NCBI GenBank assembly: GCA_028554755.1
Contig: JAPTOF010000005.1
Location: 1,509,501 to 1,573,500, forward strand
Length of the DNA stretch: 64,000 nucleotides
Source: Cordia subcordata
Lineage: Eukaryota > Streptophyta > Magnoliopsida > Boraginales > Cordiaceae
Direction: 5' to 3'
Each line of letters begins with the position of its first letter. Positions within the stretch are counted from its first letter, which is position 1. The position numbers and the translations under genes were made by a program. This document shows, piece by piece, positions 33,489 through 45,762 of the stretch. The notes below the pieces were generated by a model. It worked only from the letters and a program-made list of their open reading frames with translations. It was not told the origin of the DNA and ran no database searches.

Positions 33489-35377
33489 GTTAGGATTAGT
33501 ATGCCCTAAAGCTCACTTATATATAACATTTTGGATGTTAAACAATGTACAATCATTTTGTTAAATGGCATTATGATTTCTTTACATATTATCTCTGGTA
33601 TGTTTTATTGATGTATGTATAAAGGTCCCTTGACTTGAACTAATGACTTGGGTATGCAGTGAGGCTGGACGTACAATAGGTCCAAGTCTAGATTTAGTCA
33701 CGTCATAAATTGAGTCCATAACCGAATGGTAGTGTTGGGCACTCTACCGGGATAAGGTTATATTGAGCAAGTCTCCTCGTTAAGGGTGATCTACCTAGGT
33801 CATTGGAGGACTTTTCAGATTTGTCTCAAATGTACGTTTGTCACGTATTTGATAGGACCATTGTGAGTATTTTTTCTAGAGACGTACTATCAAAGAAAGA
33901 AAACAAGATACTCACTGCTACTAAATGATCATTGCTCTTAATCTTGAGCATATATGGATAAACTAATAAAGTTAGGGTTTGATAATTTGATTCACTGTGG
34001 GTGAGATCTTACTTTATTAGGATCAATAGCCTTGTGCCTTGAGTACTAAGTTCTAATTAATTGGAACATGCATATGCAATATGGAATCTATGTGCCCTTT
34101 TTGGGATAATCCATATTTATCATCCGAATCTAGATCTAGTGATACTACCTTTATGGGTGTATCGGTCATATGGCTTGAGGGTCGCTCCCGAGATCAAGAG
34201 ATTCCATGACCAAGGATGGTTAGCAATAGGACAAAAAACCCAACGAAAAAAGATATAGCGAAGGAAGTGATAGTACACAGGCCAAAGGACCGGTCTTAGC
34301 TGTGGGTAAATATAGAGGGGCATTATGGTTAGTTATTTAGTAAGTCAAAGACAAAGTTCACATTCTTTTGTGACAAGCTTTTAGGTAATAGCAATTATTC
34401 TTGGAGTGCAACTTTGATCTTATGGTGGAATAGATCGAAGTTAAAAATAATTATTATTATGTCGCCCAGATTGGGCAAGGACATTTTTTAGTATTTCTGG
34501 AAGTCAAGGTTAATTGTGTCTTCTTGGTCCCTTCCTTAGTTGAAATGACATTGAGAGAGTAATCTTGAAAAAGCAAATTTCATATTGTAGTAGTAGCCTT
34601 ATTGGGCCAAAGCTTGGAATTGGGTTTAGGCTTTCTTTAGAGTCCAAGATAACCTAATTAGGCTTGGATGGTTTCTTATTATGCTTGGGCCTCCATATGG
34701 ATTATGAAATATGTGCTGGACTTGGATTGCGGGCTTGGCCCAATCTTCCAAGACATGTGCTAGAAAGTTACTACAAGAAAAATTCAAATTGTATAAGTAA
34801 CTTCCATGACATATGGCAAACATTTACTATTAGGAAAAAGTTTCCCACATGGAAAGTTTACAAGGTTTAGGTGCCAAACTTTTTCTATAAATAGGCAAGA
34901 CCTTAAACCATTTCTAGCATCCAAAAATTTTGTAGTTGATCTCTTCCATTTTGGCAAGAGAATACTACAACACATAGTACACACTTATTGTGTTGTTTTT
35001 TTTTTTTTGCTCTAGATTTTCAAGAGCATATTACTTTGCTTCTTCCCACACAAGAGGCTATTCTCTCAAGAAAAGTCTCTTTAACCATAGGGAAGAAGAC
35101 TAGGGAGTTGCATATTGCAACACCCCTATAGTAATTTTTTTTTGTGGCCTTGTTCGTGAGCGGGAACAAAGCTCGTGACAGTTTCAGATTCATCAAAGGC
35201 CTTACGTTTCAAGAGGTTAGCTTTACATATTTTGCAAATACTAGTTATGTTCTATATGTTCTTAAGCATGTTCTTGTGTGTGTTATGTGGTTATTTTATT
35301 TTCCTAGAATGTTTTCTTGGTAGTATTTTTGAAAATATGGACTAGGAGAGACCACATGTAATATTATGGATCCTACA
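33489..35377 (+). repeat. 5' LTR of the Copia element
   Basis: 1889 bases, TGTTAGGATTAG to ATCCTACA, matching 40905-42794. TATA at 34886-34893. The same family gives the solo LTR at 17484-21529. Confidence 0.93.
34886..34893 (+). promoter_or_regulatory. TATA box of the Copia LTR
   Basis: TATAAATA followed by GGCAAGACC. It is conserved at 18877-18884 and at 42301-42308 in the other LTR copies. Confidence 0.65.
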
Positions 35378-35379
35378 AT

Positions 35380-35391
35380 TGGTATCAGAGC
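35380..35391 (+). other. tRNA-Met primer-binding site of the Copia element
   Basis: TGGTATCAGAGC, the standard plant Copia initiator-tRNA site, three bases after the LTR. Confidence 0.93.
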
Positions 35392-36985
35392 TTAGGCTCA
35401 CGCACAACATGCTTAGACTATGCAAGAATGTTGTATTTGCATAAATATGTTAGTCATCTTGTGAGTGGCAAGATTAGGAAATCTTGTGTTGCATATACTT
35501 GTGGTTTTATGCTTGGATGTTCAGGTAATATAAAATTCCCTTGATGGTTGTATGTATGCATGATAGATTTTCATGTACGGTCAATAAAGCTTGGCCATAG
35601 GTGATTTCATGTATAAATATTTATGGCTATTGCTTGTAGTTTCATTTAAAAGAAGAATAGGATATTTTGATATCCTTGTAATGTTTCTTTATGAAGCTTG
35701 TATTAGCAATAGTAAAGTGTATTATTGTAATCTTTAAAGACCAAGAAAAAAAACAAGAAAACAGCATGGAGGAATACTCTGCTGGGTGAGCTTGCTGGTC
35801 TACTAGCTCAGTCGACTAGCTCCTTCTGACAGACGACTAGCTAAGGTCGAAAAAGTTATTAAGTGTGCTATTTTGTGGAAGATTGCAGGGAGCCATGAAA
35901 GAGGGATTTTTAAAGTATTTTGGTGGATGTTTATAATGCATTGACATATGTTTTAACATATTTGCATAAGCATAAACATGATTACCACCTAGAAATATGC
36001 CCACTCATTAGGTTTTTAAAATTGGCCAATCCTATGTGTTAATTTCTCGGAGATAGTTAAGTTTATTTAAAAGAGATTGGCTTAGACAAGATAATTGTAA
36101 GCAATTATGTCTAAAGATGCCATGCAATCTCATGAGAAAAATGAAAAACTTAACTTGAGATTTAAAATATGACAACCTAAGGGTCCATACACCCAGATTT
36201 AGGTAAGTAATCTATTATGGTATTGCAATGTTTTATGAAGACAAAGGGGATTCACAAAAACCAAAGTGTTTCGCAAATCCAAAGTGTGTTTAGATCTAAA
36301 ACAAAAAGTGAGAATACTAAAAATAGAGAAAACCCTTATGTTAAAATATTGAGTGGGAAAGGGGACTGGAAATACCCCACGGCTTTCCGTATCCGATTCA
36401 CGCTAATGGTAAATGTCATTAACTTCCCTACCGGAGGGTGACACTTTATCAAGATTTAGCAAGGTGAATTTAAAATATTTATTCAAAAAAGGGTGTTCGT
36501 GAGTTTGGCCATCTTATCGGTGGAATTCTTCACCAAAGATCGCCTCACACAACATTGATTAAAGTCACTACCCTAACGAAGGGCTTAAATCAAGAATGTT
36601 ATGGTGAATGAACATAAGGAATGGGTATACACTCAACTTAAATGGTAGGTTCGGCTATCCGTTCGATAAAGTTCGCTATCGGATTTAAGAAGCCAAACGA
36701 AACAGTGATTGAATTATTCAAATTGGAACATATCCAGATAATTGTCAATTCAAATAAGTGGTGGCGCTTAACTTAACGTTCATAAGTTCGGCCATCCCAT
36801 CGGTGGAGTTCTTGTAAGGACATTAAGACACTGTTACATCGAGTAGTTTAAGGGTTAATCTACTCAAAGGCAAATGATGTAAAAGTACTTGTATGTTTTA
36901 TTTCCAAAGATAGCATACATATTATACATGCATCAATTCCATACGCATAAAATAATTATGATTATATTGTCGTATATCCAGAAAA
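35392..36985 (+). other. Long leader of the Copia element
   Basis: Nearly 1.6 kb of non-coding leader. At 35793-35845 it has GTCTACTAGCTCAGTCGACTAGC-like sequence resembling the Athila LTR clusters. At 36500-36530 and 36782-36813 there is an imperfect direct repeat (GGCCATC...ATCGGTGGA.TTCTT). No protein-coding signal. Confidence 0.7.
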
Positions 36986-37800
36986 ATGTATTTGTTCAAT
37001 CCACTAGCTACAATTCTCAAAGAGCACAAGCTCACTAAACCGAATTTTGTGGATTGGGAATGAAACTTGGACATAATACTCACCACAGAAGAGTACAAGT
37101 ATGTCCTAACAACTCCTTGTCTATTGTGAGGCCAAACTCTTTTGAAGCCCAAAAAGATGCTGAGGTAAAATGGTAGAAGGCCAATAGTATGGCCAAGCAC
37201 TATATGATGGCTTCTATGTCAGATATTTTGCAGAGCAAGTATCATCATATGGAAACTGCAAAAGAAATCATGACCTCACTGTCTCCGATGTTTGTCGATA
37301 AGAGTAGGCCCGCAAGGCAAGGTGGTCTTAGAGAAATTATGAATCAAAGAATGGTAGGAGTATCTGTCAGAGAGCATATGCTCAAAATGATGGATTACTT
37401 CAATACTACCGAGATCCTAAGGGCAAATATAGATGAACAGTCAAAAGTAGACATGATTTTGGAGACTCTACCACCGTCTTACACCCAGTTCAAGCTTAAT
37501 TATAATATGGGCAAGATGAACATGGATATGACAGAATTAATGAAATAGCTCCTAGCTACATAAGCCATAATGAAAAATAAGGGCCACATAAACATAGTTC
37601 AAGCATCCACTTTTGGACTTAATCCAAAAGGGAAAAAGTTCAAAGGAAAGGGGAAGCAAAACGCGGTCAAGGGAAAAAGAAGAAAAATGGCAAATAGCCT
37701 AAATAATTAATAGGTGAAAATCCTAAAAGGCAAATGCTTTAAGTGTGGCCAGAAAGGCCACTGGAAAAGGGATTGCCCGAAGTACCTGCACGAGGCTAGA
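36986..37800 (+). pseudogene. Copia gag
   Basis: Start ATG at 36986 (MYLFNPLATILKEHKL), the usual plant Copia gag opening. A TGA replaces a Trp-like codon at about 37063 and further shifts follow. The middle part MASMSDILQSKYHHMETAKE and the region ending in LPPSYTQFKLNY are well preserved. The nucleocapsid knuckle CFKCGQKGHWKRDC at 37735-37776 is a complete CX2CX4HX4C. Confidence 0.9.
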
Positions 37801-39160
37801 TAGGTACACCTCTTTTGTTTTGCATTGAAACCTGTTTAGTGGTTGATTCTACTGATTCTTGGCTTGTAGACTCTAGAGCCACTTACCAATTTGCAATTCT
37901 TTGCATTAGTTTTAGGAAATGAAGGAACTAGCTAAAGGGTAATTTGCTCTAAGGATGGGTAACGGAGTAAAAGTATGGGCTGCTGTAGTGGGCGAAATGT
38001 GCTTATATTTTCCATGTAATAGCAAGTTATTTTTGAACAACGTTTATTATGTTCTGGATGTACGCAAAAACCTTATTTCTATTTCGCAATTAATATTAGA
38101 TGGTTTTTGCATTAATTTCCGTTCTGGTGTTAATATCAGTAGAGATGGAAATATTATTTATTCCGATAGCATGCATGATAACTTGTTCTGTATAAAACCT
38201 ATTACAAACTCACTACATAATATAGAACAAACAAATTCCCAAAAAAAGAAGGTTTCTTCGACCAATGATACTTATCTTTGGCATCTATGCTTAGGATATG
38301 TTAGTCTAAAGTGAATTCAGAGATTAGTCGAGGATGGGTATCTTAGCTCATTAGATCTCAAAGATCTACCTCCATGTGAATCTTGCCTCAAAGGAAAGAT
38401 GACCAAATAGTCATTTTCTTCTAAAGGCGAAATGGCCAAAGAAGTATTGGAATTGGTCCATACCGATGTGTGTGGTCCTATGAGCAAACCAGCACGAGGA
38501 GGTTATGAGTATTTCGTACCTTTACTGATGATTACTCTAGGTATGGATATGTATATCTGGTGTGAAGTAAGTGCGAATCCTTTGAGAATTTCAAAGAGTT
38601 CAAGGTTGAAGCGGAGCAAAAATTAGATAAACGTATCAAAGCCCTTCGGTCTGATCGAGGTGGCGAATACCTCTCAGGTGAGTTTAGAGACTTGCACAAG
38701 AAAGGATTGCATCTCAATTGACTGCACCAGGGACTCCCCAGCAAAATGGTGTAGCAGAGAGAAGAAATCGCACCTTATTAGATATGGTTAGGTCAATGAT
38801 GAGTCATGCATCATTACTTTTATCTTTTTAGGGATATGCCCTTGAGACAGCAGCATACATCTTGAACTTGGTACCATCTAAATCAATACCTAGGACATCA
38901 CAAGAAATGTGGACCAGATGTAAGCCTAGTTTAAATCATCTCCACATTTGGGGTTGTCTAGCTTATGTACTTAATAGTAATGCTTCAAAGTTGGAACTAA
39001 GATCTGAGTTGTGCTATTTTATTAGGTATCCTAAAGGAACTAGAGATAGGATCTTTTATAATCCTAAGGAGCAAAAGGTTTTTATAAGTACCCATGCTAG
39101 ATACTTAGAGAATGGTGAAATGATCCAGAAAACACCAGATTCTGAGTTGTTCTAGAAGAG
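37801..39160 (+). pseudogene. Copia protease and integrase
   Basis: Protease active site is WLVDSRAT near 37858, where DSGAT is expected: the catalytic Gly is Arg. The pre-integrase domain follows (NVYYVLDVRKNLISISQL, then LWHLCLGYVS with Cys and Tyr where Arg and His usually stand). The finger CESCLKGKMTK, then DDE residues in HTDVCGP, LRSDRGGEYL and TPQQNGVAERRN are recognisable but in shifted frames. It ends with PKGTRDRIFYNP. Confidence 0.9.
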
Positions 39161-39187
39161 ATTTCACAAGAATATCCAGTAAAACCT

Positions 39188-40105
39188 ATGGTAACTGTAA
39201 ATGAAAAGGACCAGCATACTATACCTAATATATCGAAGCCTCATCATAGTGGAAGGATATCCAGGCATCCTGATAAATACTATAGAGAGTTCTTTCAGAC
39301 GTCTTTAGAGGATCTGGTGATGGATCCCACAAGTTACGATGAAGTAGTTTCCGACATAGATGCCGACCAATGGCATAAGGCAATGGATTTAGAGTCAGAA
39401 TCTATGTATTCTAACAAAGTCTGGGATCTTGTAATTGCACCTAAAGGGGTAAAACCTATAGGGTGCAAATGGGTCTACAAGAGGAAAAGAGGAGTTGATG
39501 GAAAAGTTGAAACCTTTAAAGCAAGTTGGTGGCAAAAGGTTTTACTCAGAAAGAAAGGATCGATTATGAGGAAACTTTCTCACCAATAGCCATGCTTAAA
39601 TCCATCAGGATACTTCTTGCCATTGCATGTCATTATGACTACGAGATATGGCAAATAGATGTCAAGACAACTTTTCTTAATGAAGGGCTTGACGAAACCA
39701 TTTACATGACACAACCAGATGGATATGTTGCCAAAGGCCAGGAACATATGGTTTGTAAGTTAAAAAAGTCCATTTATGGATTAAAGCAGGCATCTAGAGC
39801 ATGGAACATCAAATTTGATCGTGCAATTAAATTTTATGGTTTTGATCAAAATATTGATGAACCTTGCTTGTATAAGAGGCGTAATGGAAATGTTGTAGCT
39901 TTTTTGGTTTTGTATGTGGATGACATCCTACTTATTGGAAATGATGTGGGGATGTTATCATCCATCAAGGTTTGGCTTTCTACTTAATTTCAAATGAAGG
40001 ATTTAGGAGAAGCTAGTTATGTTCTAGGCATCAAGCTTACGTGAGATCATAATAACAGAAAGCTAGCCCTATCTCAAGCTTCATTTATTGAGAAGATATT
40101 GGTCA
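39188..40105 (+). pseudogene. Copia reverse transcriptase
   Basis: Motifs in order: GCKWVYKRKRG, VAKGFTQKERIDYEETFSPIAM, YEIWQIDVKTTFLN, IYMTQPDGY, KSIYGLKQASRAWN, and the active site LYVDDILLIGND (YVDD codons at 39913-39924). One frameshift near 39530 and stops after 39985 disable it, although the catalytic core is intact. Confidence 0.93.
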
Positions 40106-40890
40106 ATGCAAAACTCTAAGAAGGCCTTATTATCTTCTAGACATGGAGTGTATCTATCTCGAGATCAATGTCCTAAAACATCTGAGGAGATAGAGAGCAT
40201 GAAACGAGTTCCTTATGCTTCAGCAGTTGGAAGCCTCATGTATGTCATGTTATGTACTAGACCAGATATCTGCTTTGCTGTTGGCATAGTTAGTAGATAT
40301 TAGTTAAACCCTGGACCGACACATTGGGTCATGGTTAAGCATATATTCAAATTCCTGCAAGGAACTAAGGATTATGTGCTAGAATACTGTGCAGATGATC
40401 TAACGCCATTAGCCTATACAGACTCGGATTTTTAGTCCAATAGAGATTCCAGGAAGTCTACTTCTGGATATGTTTTCACTCTGTTAAGAGGAGCTATTTC
40501 ATGGAGAAGTGTGAAGCAAATTTGTATTACTAAGTCTACCATAGAGGCCGAGTATGTAGTAGTATTTGAGGCTGCGAAAGACGCAGTATGGCTAAGAAAG
40601 TTCGTTTTCAACTAGAGGTTGTGCTGGTAGTTCACAGACCAATAATATTGTATTGCGACAACAACGGTGTGATTTCACAATGCAAAGAGCCCAGGAATCA
40701 CAAAATGGGTAACCATATTGAACAAAAATATCAATTGATCCGTGATTTTATCCACAGAGAAGATGTTGTAGTTGAAAAGATAGCTTTAATAGAAAACCTG
40801 GCTGACCCATTTACAAAGATTCTTCCAGAGAAAATGTTTACCACACATTTGGAGTCTATGGGTATTAGGCTGTGCAGAAGTGATCTTTAG
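40106..40890 (+). pseudogene. Copia RNase H and C-terminus
   Basis: MYVMLCTRPDICFAVGIVSRY, then YTDSDF, KSTSGYVFTL, KSTIEAEYV, YCDNNGVIS and NLADPFTKILPEKMF give the usual Copia RNase H order and end. Stops at about 40300 and 40433, and a shift near 40600. Confidence 0.9.
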
Positions 40891-40893
40891 TGC

Positions 40894-40903
40894 AGGTGGG
40901 AGA
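40894..40903 (+). other. Polypurine tract of the Copia element
   Basis: AGGTGGGAGA immediately upstream of the 3' LTR (one T between). Confidence 0.85.
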
Positions 40904-40904
40904 T

Positions 40905-42794
40905 TGTTAAGATTAGTATGCCCTAAAGCTCACTTGTATATAACATTTTGAATGTTAAACAATGTATAATCATTTTGTTAAATGGCATTATGAGTTCTTT
41001 ACATATTATCTCTGGTATGTTTTATTGATGTATAAATAAAGGTCCCTTGACTTGAACTAATGACTTGGGTTGCAGTGAGGCTGGACGCACAGTAGGTCCA
41101 AATCCAGATTTAGTCACGTCATAAATTGAGTCTGTAATCAAATGGTAGAGTTGGGCACTCTACCGGGATAAGGTTATATTGAACAAGTCTCCTCATTAAG
41201 GATGATCTATCTAGGTCATTAGAGGACTTTCCGAATTTGTCTCAGTAGTACGTGTGTCACATATTTGACAAGACTATTATGAGAATGTTTTCTAGAGACG
41301 TACTATCAAAGAAAGAAAACAAGATACTCATTGCTACTAAATGATCATTGCTCTTAATCTTAAGCATATGTGGACGAACTAATGAAGTTAGGGTTTGGTA
41401 CTTTGATTCACTGTGGGTCAGATCTTACTTTATTAGGATGAAAAGCCTTGTGCATTGAGTGCTAAGTTCTAATTAATTGAAACATACATATGCAATATGG
41501 AATCTATTTGCCCTCTTTGGGATTGTCCATATTTATCATCCGAATCTAGATCTAGTGATACTACCTTTATGGGTGTATCGGTCATATGGCTTGAGGGTCG
41601 CTCCCAAGATTAAGAGATTCCATAAACAAGGATGGTTGGCAATAGCACAAGAAACCCAACGAAAAAAGGTACAGCTAAGGAGGTGATAGTACACAGGCCA
41701 AAGGACCGGTATTCGCTGTGGGTATACATAGAGAGGCATTATGATTAGTTATTTAGTAGGTCAAAGACAAAGTTCACATTCTTTTGTGACCAGTTTTTGG
41801 GTAATAGCAATTATTCTTGGAGTGCAACTTTGATCTTATGGTGGAATCGGTCGGAGTTAAAAATAATTATTATTATGTCGCCTAGATTGGGCAAGGACAT
41901 TTTTTATTATTTTTGGAAGCCAAGATTAATTGTGTCTTCTTGGTCCCTTCCTTAGTTGAAATGACTTTGAGAGAGTAATCTTGAAAGAGCAAATTCCATA
42001 TTGTGGCAGTAGCCTTATTGGGCCAAAGCTTGGATTGGGTTTGGTCTTTTTTTAGAGTCCAAGATAACCTAGTTGGGCTTGGATGGTTTCTTATTGGGCT
42101 AGGGCCTCTACATGGATTATGGACTATGTGTTGGGCTTGGATTGTAGGCTTGGCCCAATCTTCCAAGACATGTGCTAGAAAGTTACTACAAGAAAAATTC
42201 AAATTGTACAAGTAACTTCCATGACATGTGGCAAACATTTACTACTAGGAAAAAGTTTCCCACATGGAAAGTTTACAAGGTTTAGGTGCCAAACTTTTTA
42301 TATAAATAAGCAAGACCTTAAACCATTTCTAGCATCCAAAAATTTTGTAGTTGATCTCTTCCATTTTGGCAAGAGAATACTATAACACATAGTACACACT
42401 TATTATGTGGTTTTTTTTTTTGGCTCTAGATTTTCAAGAGCATATTACTTTGCTTCTTTCTACACAAGAGGCTATTCTCTCAAGAAAAGTCTCTTTAACC
42501 ATAGGGAAGAAGACTAGGGAGTTGCATATTGCGACACCCTTATAGTAAAATTTTTTTTTAGTGGCCTTGTTCATGAGCAGGAACAAAGGTCGTGGCAATT
42601 TCAGCTTCATCTAAGGCCCCGCGCTTTAAAAGGTTAGCTTTACATATTTTGCAAATACTAGTTATGTTTAATATATTCTTAAGCATGTTCTTGTGTGTGT
42701 TATGTGGTTATTTTATTTTCTTAGCATGTTTTCTTGGTAGTATTTTTGAAAATATGGACTAGGATAGACCACATATAATATTATCAATCCTACA
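40905..42794 (+). repeat. 3' LTR of the Copia element
   Basis: 1890 bases, TGTTAAGATTAG to ATCCTACA. Followed by the target duplication ACACC and then the Athila element 3 integrase region. Confidence 0.93.
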
Positions 42795-42799
42795 ACACC

Positions 42800-44109
42800 A
42801 TGGTTTGTTCATATTGTTAATTATCTAGCCACTGGGCGTTTTCCCTCCCATTGGGAGAAGAGAGAGAGAGATAGGTTCCTAGCACAAGTAAGACATTTCT
42901 TTTGGAAGGATCCCTATCTTTTCAAGGTGTGTGCAAATCAAATGATTCACTGGTGTGCTTCCAAAGATGAGTTCGAGAGCCTGTTGAATATGTGCCACGA
43001 TGAGGGGTATGAAGGGCATTTTAGTCAAAAGAAGACCACTACAAAGGTCTTGCAATATGGATTGTTTTGCCTACTCTCTTTTGAGATGCTTAAGAGTATT
43101 GCAAAAAGTGTGTTAGATGTCAACAATCCAAGTCCATCTCTAGGAGAAACATGATGCCTTTATCCTTTATTCTTCCATGTGAGCTATTTGATGTTTGGAG
43201 TATAGATTTCATAGGTCTATTTCCATCTTTATTTGGGTACCAATACATTTTAGTTGCCGTATACTATGTGTCTAAATGGGTTGAGGCTATCCCCACACTC
43301 ACTAATGACTATAGGGTCGTGGTGAAGTTCATTAAAGAGAACATTTTCTCTAGATTTGGAGTCCCTAGGGTCTTAATTAGTCATAGTGGTTTGTATTTTC
43401 ACCATAGGACATTAGAGGCCTTGTTGAAGAGATATTTGGTTACCCATAAGGTTGCTACTCCTTATCATTCACAAACTAGTGGACAAGTAAAGATGTCCAG
43501 TAGGGAGATTAAGCACATTTTGGAGAAAATGGCTAAGCCCAGTAGGAGAGATTGGTTTATTAGGTTGAATGATACTTTTCTGGGCCTACCGTACCACTTT
43601 TAAGACTCCCATTGGTATGTCTTCATATAGGTTGGTTTATGGGAAAGCTTGTCACTTGCTGGTAGAACTTGAACATAGGGCTTCTTGGGCAATCAAGGCC
43701 CTAAACTTTGATTTGGCAAAAGTGGGTGAGAAAAAGAAGCCTGACCTAGTGGAGTTGGAAGAGCTTAGGTTTGAGGTGTATGAGAATACCAAGCTTTATA
43801 AGGATAGGATGAAAAGGAATCATGAAAACACATTCGTAAGAAATCATTCACTCCTTCCAATAAAGTTTGGTTGTTTAACTCACGTTTGAAGCTCTTTCCA
43901 GGTAAGCTCAAGTCACGATAAGATGGTCCGTATGAGGTGTTGGTAACCTACCCTTCTAGAGCAGTCAAGATCAAGGATTTGAAGTATGGCCGAGAGATGA
44001 TAGTAAATGGGTAGTGCCTAAAGCATGATATGATCCGAGCAAGGCTTATGTGGAGGTTTTGATGCCTCAGGACCCCATCTATGGAGATTGATAAAGAGTT
44101 AGTGATCGC
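42800..44109 (+). pseudogene. Athila element 3 integrase
   Basis: Resumes at the codons interrupted at 33488 and corresponds to element 1 down to the integrase C-terminus. The zinc-finger area (CHDEGYEGHF) has lost part of the second half. The second catalytic Asp in LISDGG is His (LISHSGL, codon 43382-43384) and the catalytic Glu of GQVE is Lys (43489-43491), so it cannot be active even ignoring its shifts at 43150, 43590 and 43860. The C-terminal segment ends near 44095. Confidence 0.9.
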
Positions 44110-45762
44110 TGATGTGTCTTTAGTGGTACAAGCCTGAATGACCCACAAGAACACAGATCGATGTAATATAATGTGCGCGAGAGCGAGTGTCAAACCACAA
44201 GGAGGCTTTTGTTGTGAAGTAAATCCTATGCTTGGTGTCCTAGGAAGTGTCGAAAAGAAAACCTAGACTAAACATATTTTTGCTGTTTTGGATTAATGGG
44301 AGCTAGGAGAGAAATGAAGAGACTACACTCTGGATGCTAGGGAAGAAATGAAAAGCTATGTTAATCTAGGGGCTTAAACCTATAGGTAAATGATAGGGTG
44401 ATTCACGCTTGTGAACGGGTGAATTTTTTAACTCAATGCTATAGGATTTAGGAATATTGTCTTACTAAATGTTTCTTCTAACACTAAGCAACTAACTAGC
44501 GTCCTAATTACACCCTAGGACTCAGTGCGGGTCTATCCCTAAGCATGCACACTTAGAGCTACGGCATGGTCCTTATGTACCGAAGACTATAGGAGGGAAT
44601 AGAGAGTTACTTAAGTCTCATAGAATGATCTCATCCTAGTTCCTAAACCATTAGCTGGATTTAAAGCTAAGACCTAGGGTTCCTAGGGTTGACTAAGCCT
44701 ATCCGGACTCCTATTAGCTTGATTTAAAGCTAAAGGAGACTCGATCTAGACTAGTCCTAACTTATGCACCATCATTCTAAGGACACTAAAGTGGATTGGT
44801 ATCTAATAGGTGTAGTCCTGCATATTCTAAGGTAAAGCATTGTGAATATGACATCCTATTCACAATACAAATGCACAAAAGGTTTTTTTACGCGATTAGA
44901 AGAATCAAGCATCAACATGTAGCATTAATTGAGCATGTATTCACTATAAGGCATGTGTCCGTCTCACATAAACATGAATAGAATCAATCCACTTCATATT
45001 ATCCATAATCACACACATAGACATGCATAATCTAAGGATTATAAGTGTCCAATAGCAAATACAACTCAATCTATATACATACAACTTATTCAAGTATTAC
45101 ATCAAACATATGGACATGAAATGATATAAAGTTTCTCAAAATAAGAATGAAATATGTATATATATAAGCCAATAGAATCTCATAACAAAGTGTATGAAAA
45201 ATCATCCTATTACACTAGTTCAGGAACCCTAAATCATATCCTCAAGCATGAAATAGATAAGAATGAAAGAGGTTATAGAAATCTCCCCTTCCATCCTTGT
45301 TTGTCTTTTTACAATCTTGAGTAAATCTTCACTAATTGTTGTTACAATCCTCCAAAATCAAATTAATTTCAAGTGGGTGTGTATGTGAATGTATGAATTA
45401 GAGGTGGGTAAAGGTAGGGTTTTGTGTATGAGAAGTGGGTGTGTGAATAGGAGGTGAAAAAGGGTTCAAAATCTACTCAAAATAGCCTAGAAAAACGCTT
45501 AAATAGTGCAGAAATCACACCCAGTCAAGAGCCTTGCTCGGTTGGCCGGCCTTGGGAGGAGGTCGACCAACCCAAATACGCTAACTCTCTATTTTGGTCA
45601 ATCCCCCAAGCTAGTTAACCGACCCTGGGAGGGGGGGTCAATCAGCCAGGTCAAAAGTTGGCCAATTTTCTCGCGTTATGTCCATTTCATCCCAGTTCCT
45701 CTTTTTTTTTGCCCGGTTTCCTCCAAAAGCTCTTTTCATGCTTCTCCTATATCTCGAATAGT
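44110..45762 (-). repeat. Athila LTR in reverse orientation, truncated
   Basis: TGATGTGTCTTTAG at the left edge directly abuts the end of the element 3 integrase. The body matches autonomous Athila LTRs read on the minus strand: hairpin at 44539-44556, GGATTTAAAGC repeats near 44650 and 44720, minus TATA TATTTAAG at 45498-45505, GTCGAC-like cluster at 45525-45655. Homology stops near 45762, about 230 bases short of a full LTR. No primer site is next to it, so it is a solo or 3' LTR. Confidence 0.82.

Larger units (their letters stand above)
33489..42794 (+). mobile_element. Full-length Ty1/Copia retrotransposon, decayed
   Basis: Two LTRs of about 1.89 kb, tRNA-Met primer site, gag with zinc knuckle, protease, integrase, RT, RNase H, polypurine tract. 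Integrase precedes RT, which defines Copia. Flanked by ACATC (33484-33488) and ACACC (42795-42799), a five-base duplication with one change. By eye the two LTRs differ at roughly 7% over the first 350 bases, so the insertion is not recent. Every coding domain carries stops or frameshifts. Confidence 0.93.
25523..44109 (+). mobile_element. Athila-type element 3, split by two insertions
   Basis: Plus-strand LTR, PBS, gag, protease, RT, RNase H and integrase are all present in order, but interrupted by a solo LTR at 31447-32798 (inside RT) and a whole Copia element at 33489-42794 (between RNase H and integrase). Many stops and at least three catalytic substitutions make it inactive. Its 3' LTR is absent: just after the integrase stop region an Athila LTR in reverse orientation begins at 44110. 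Confidence 0.9.
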
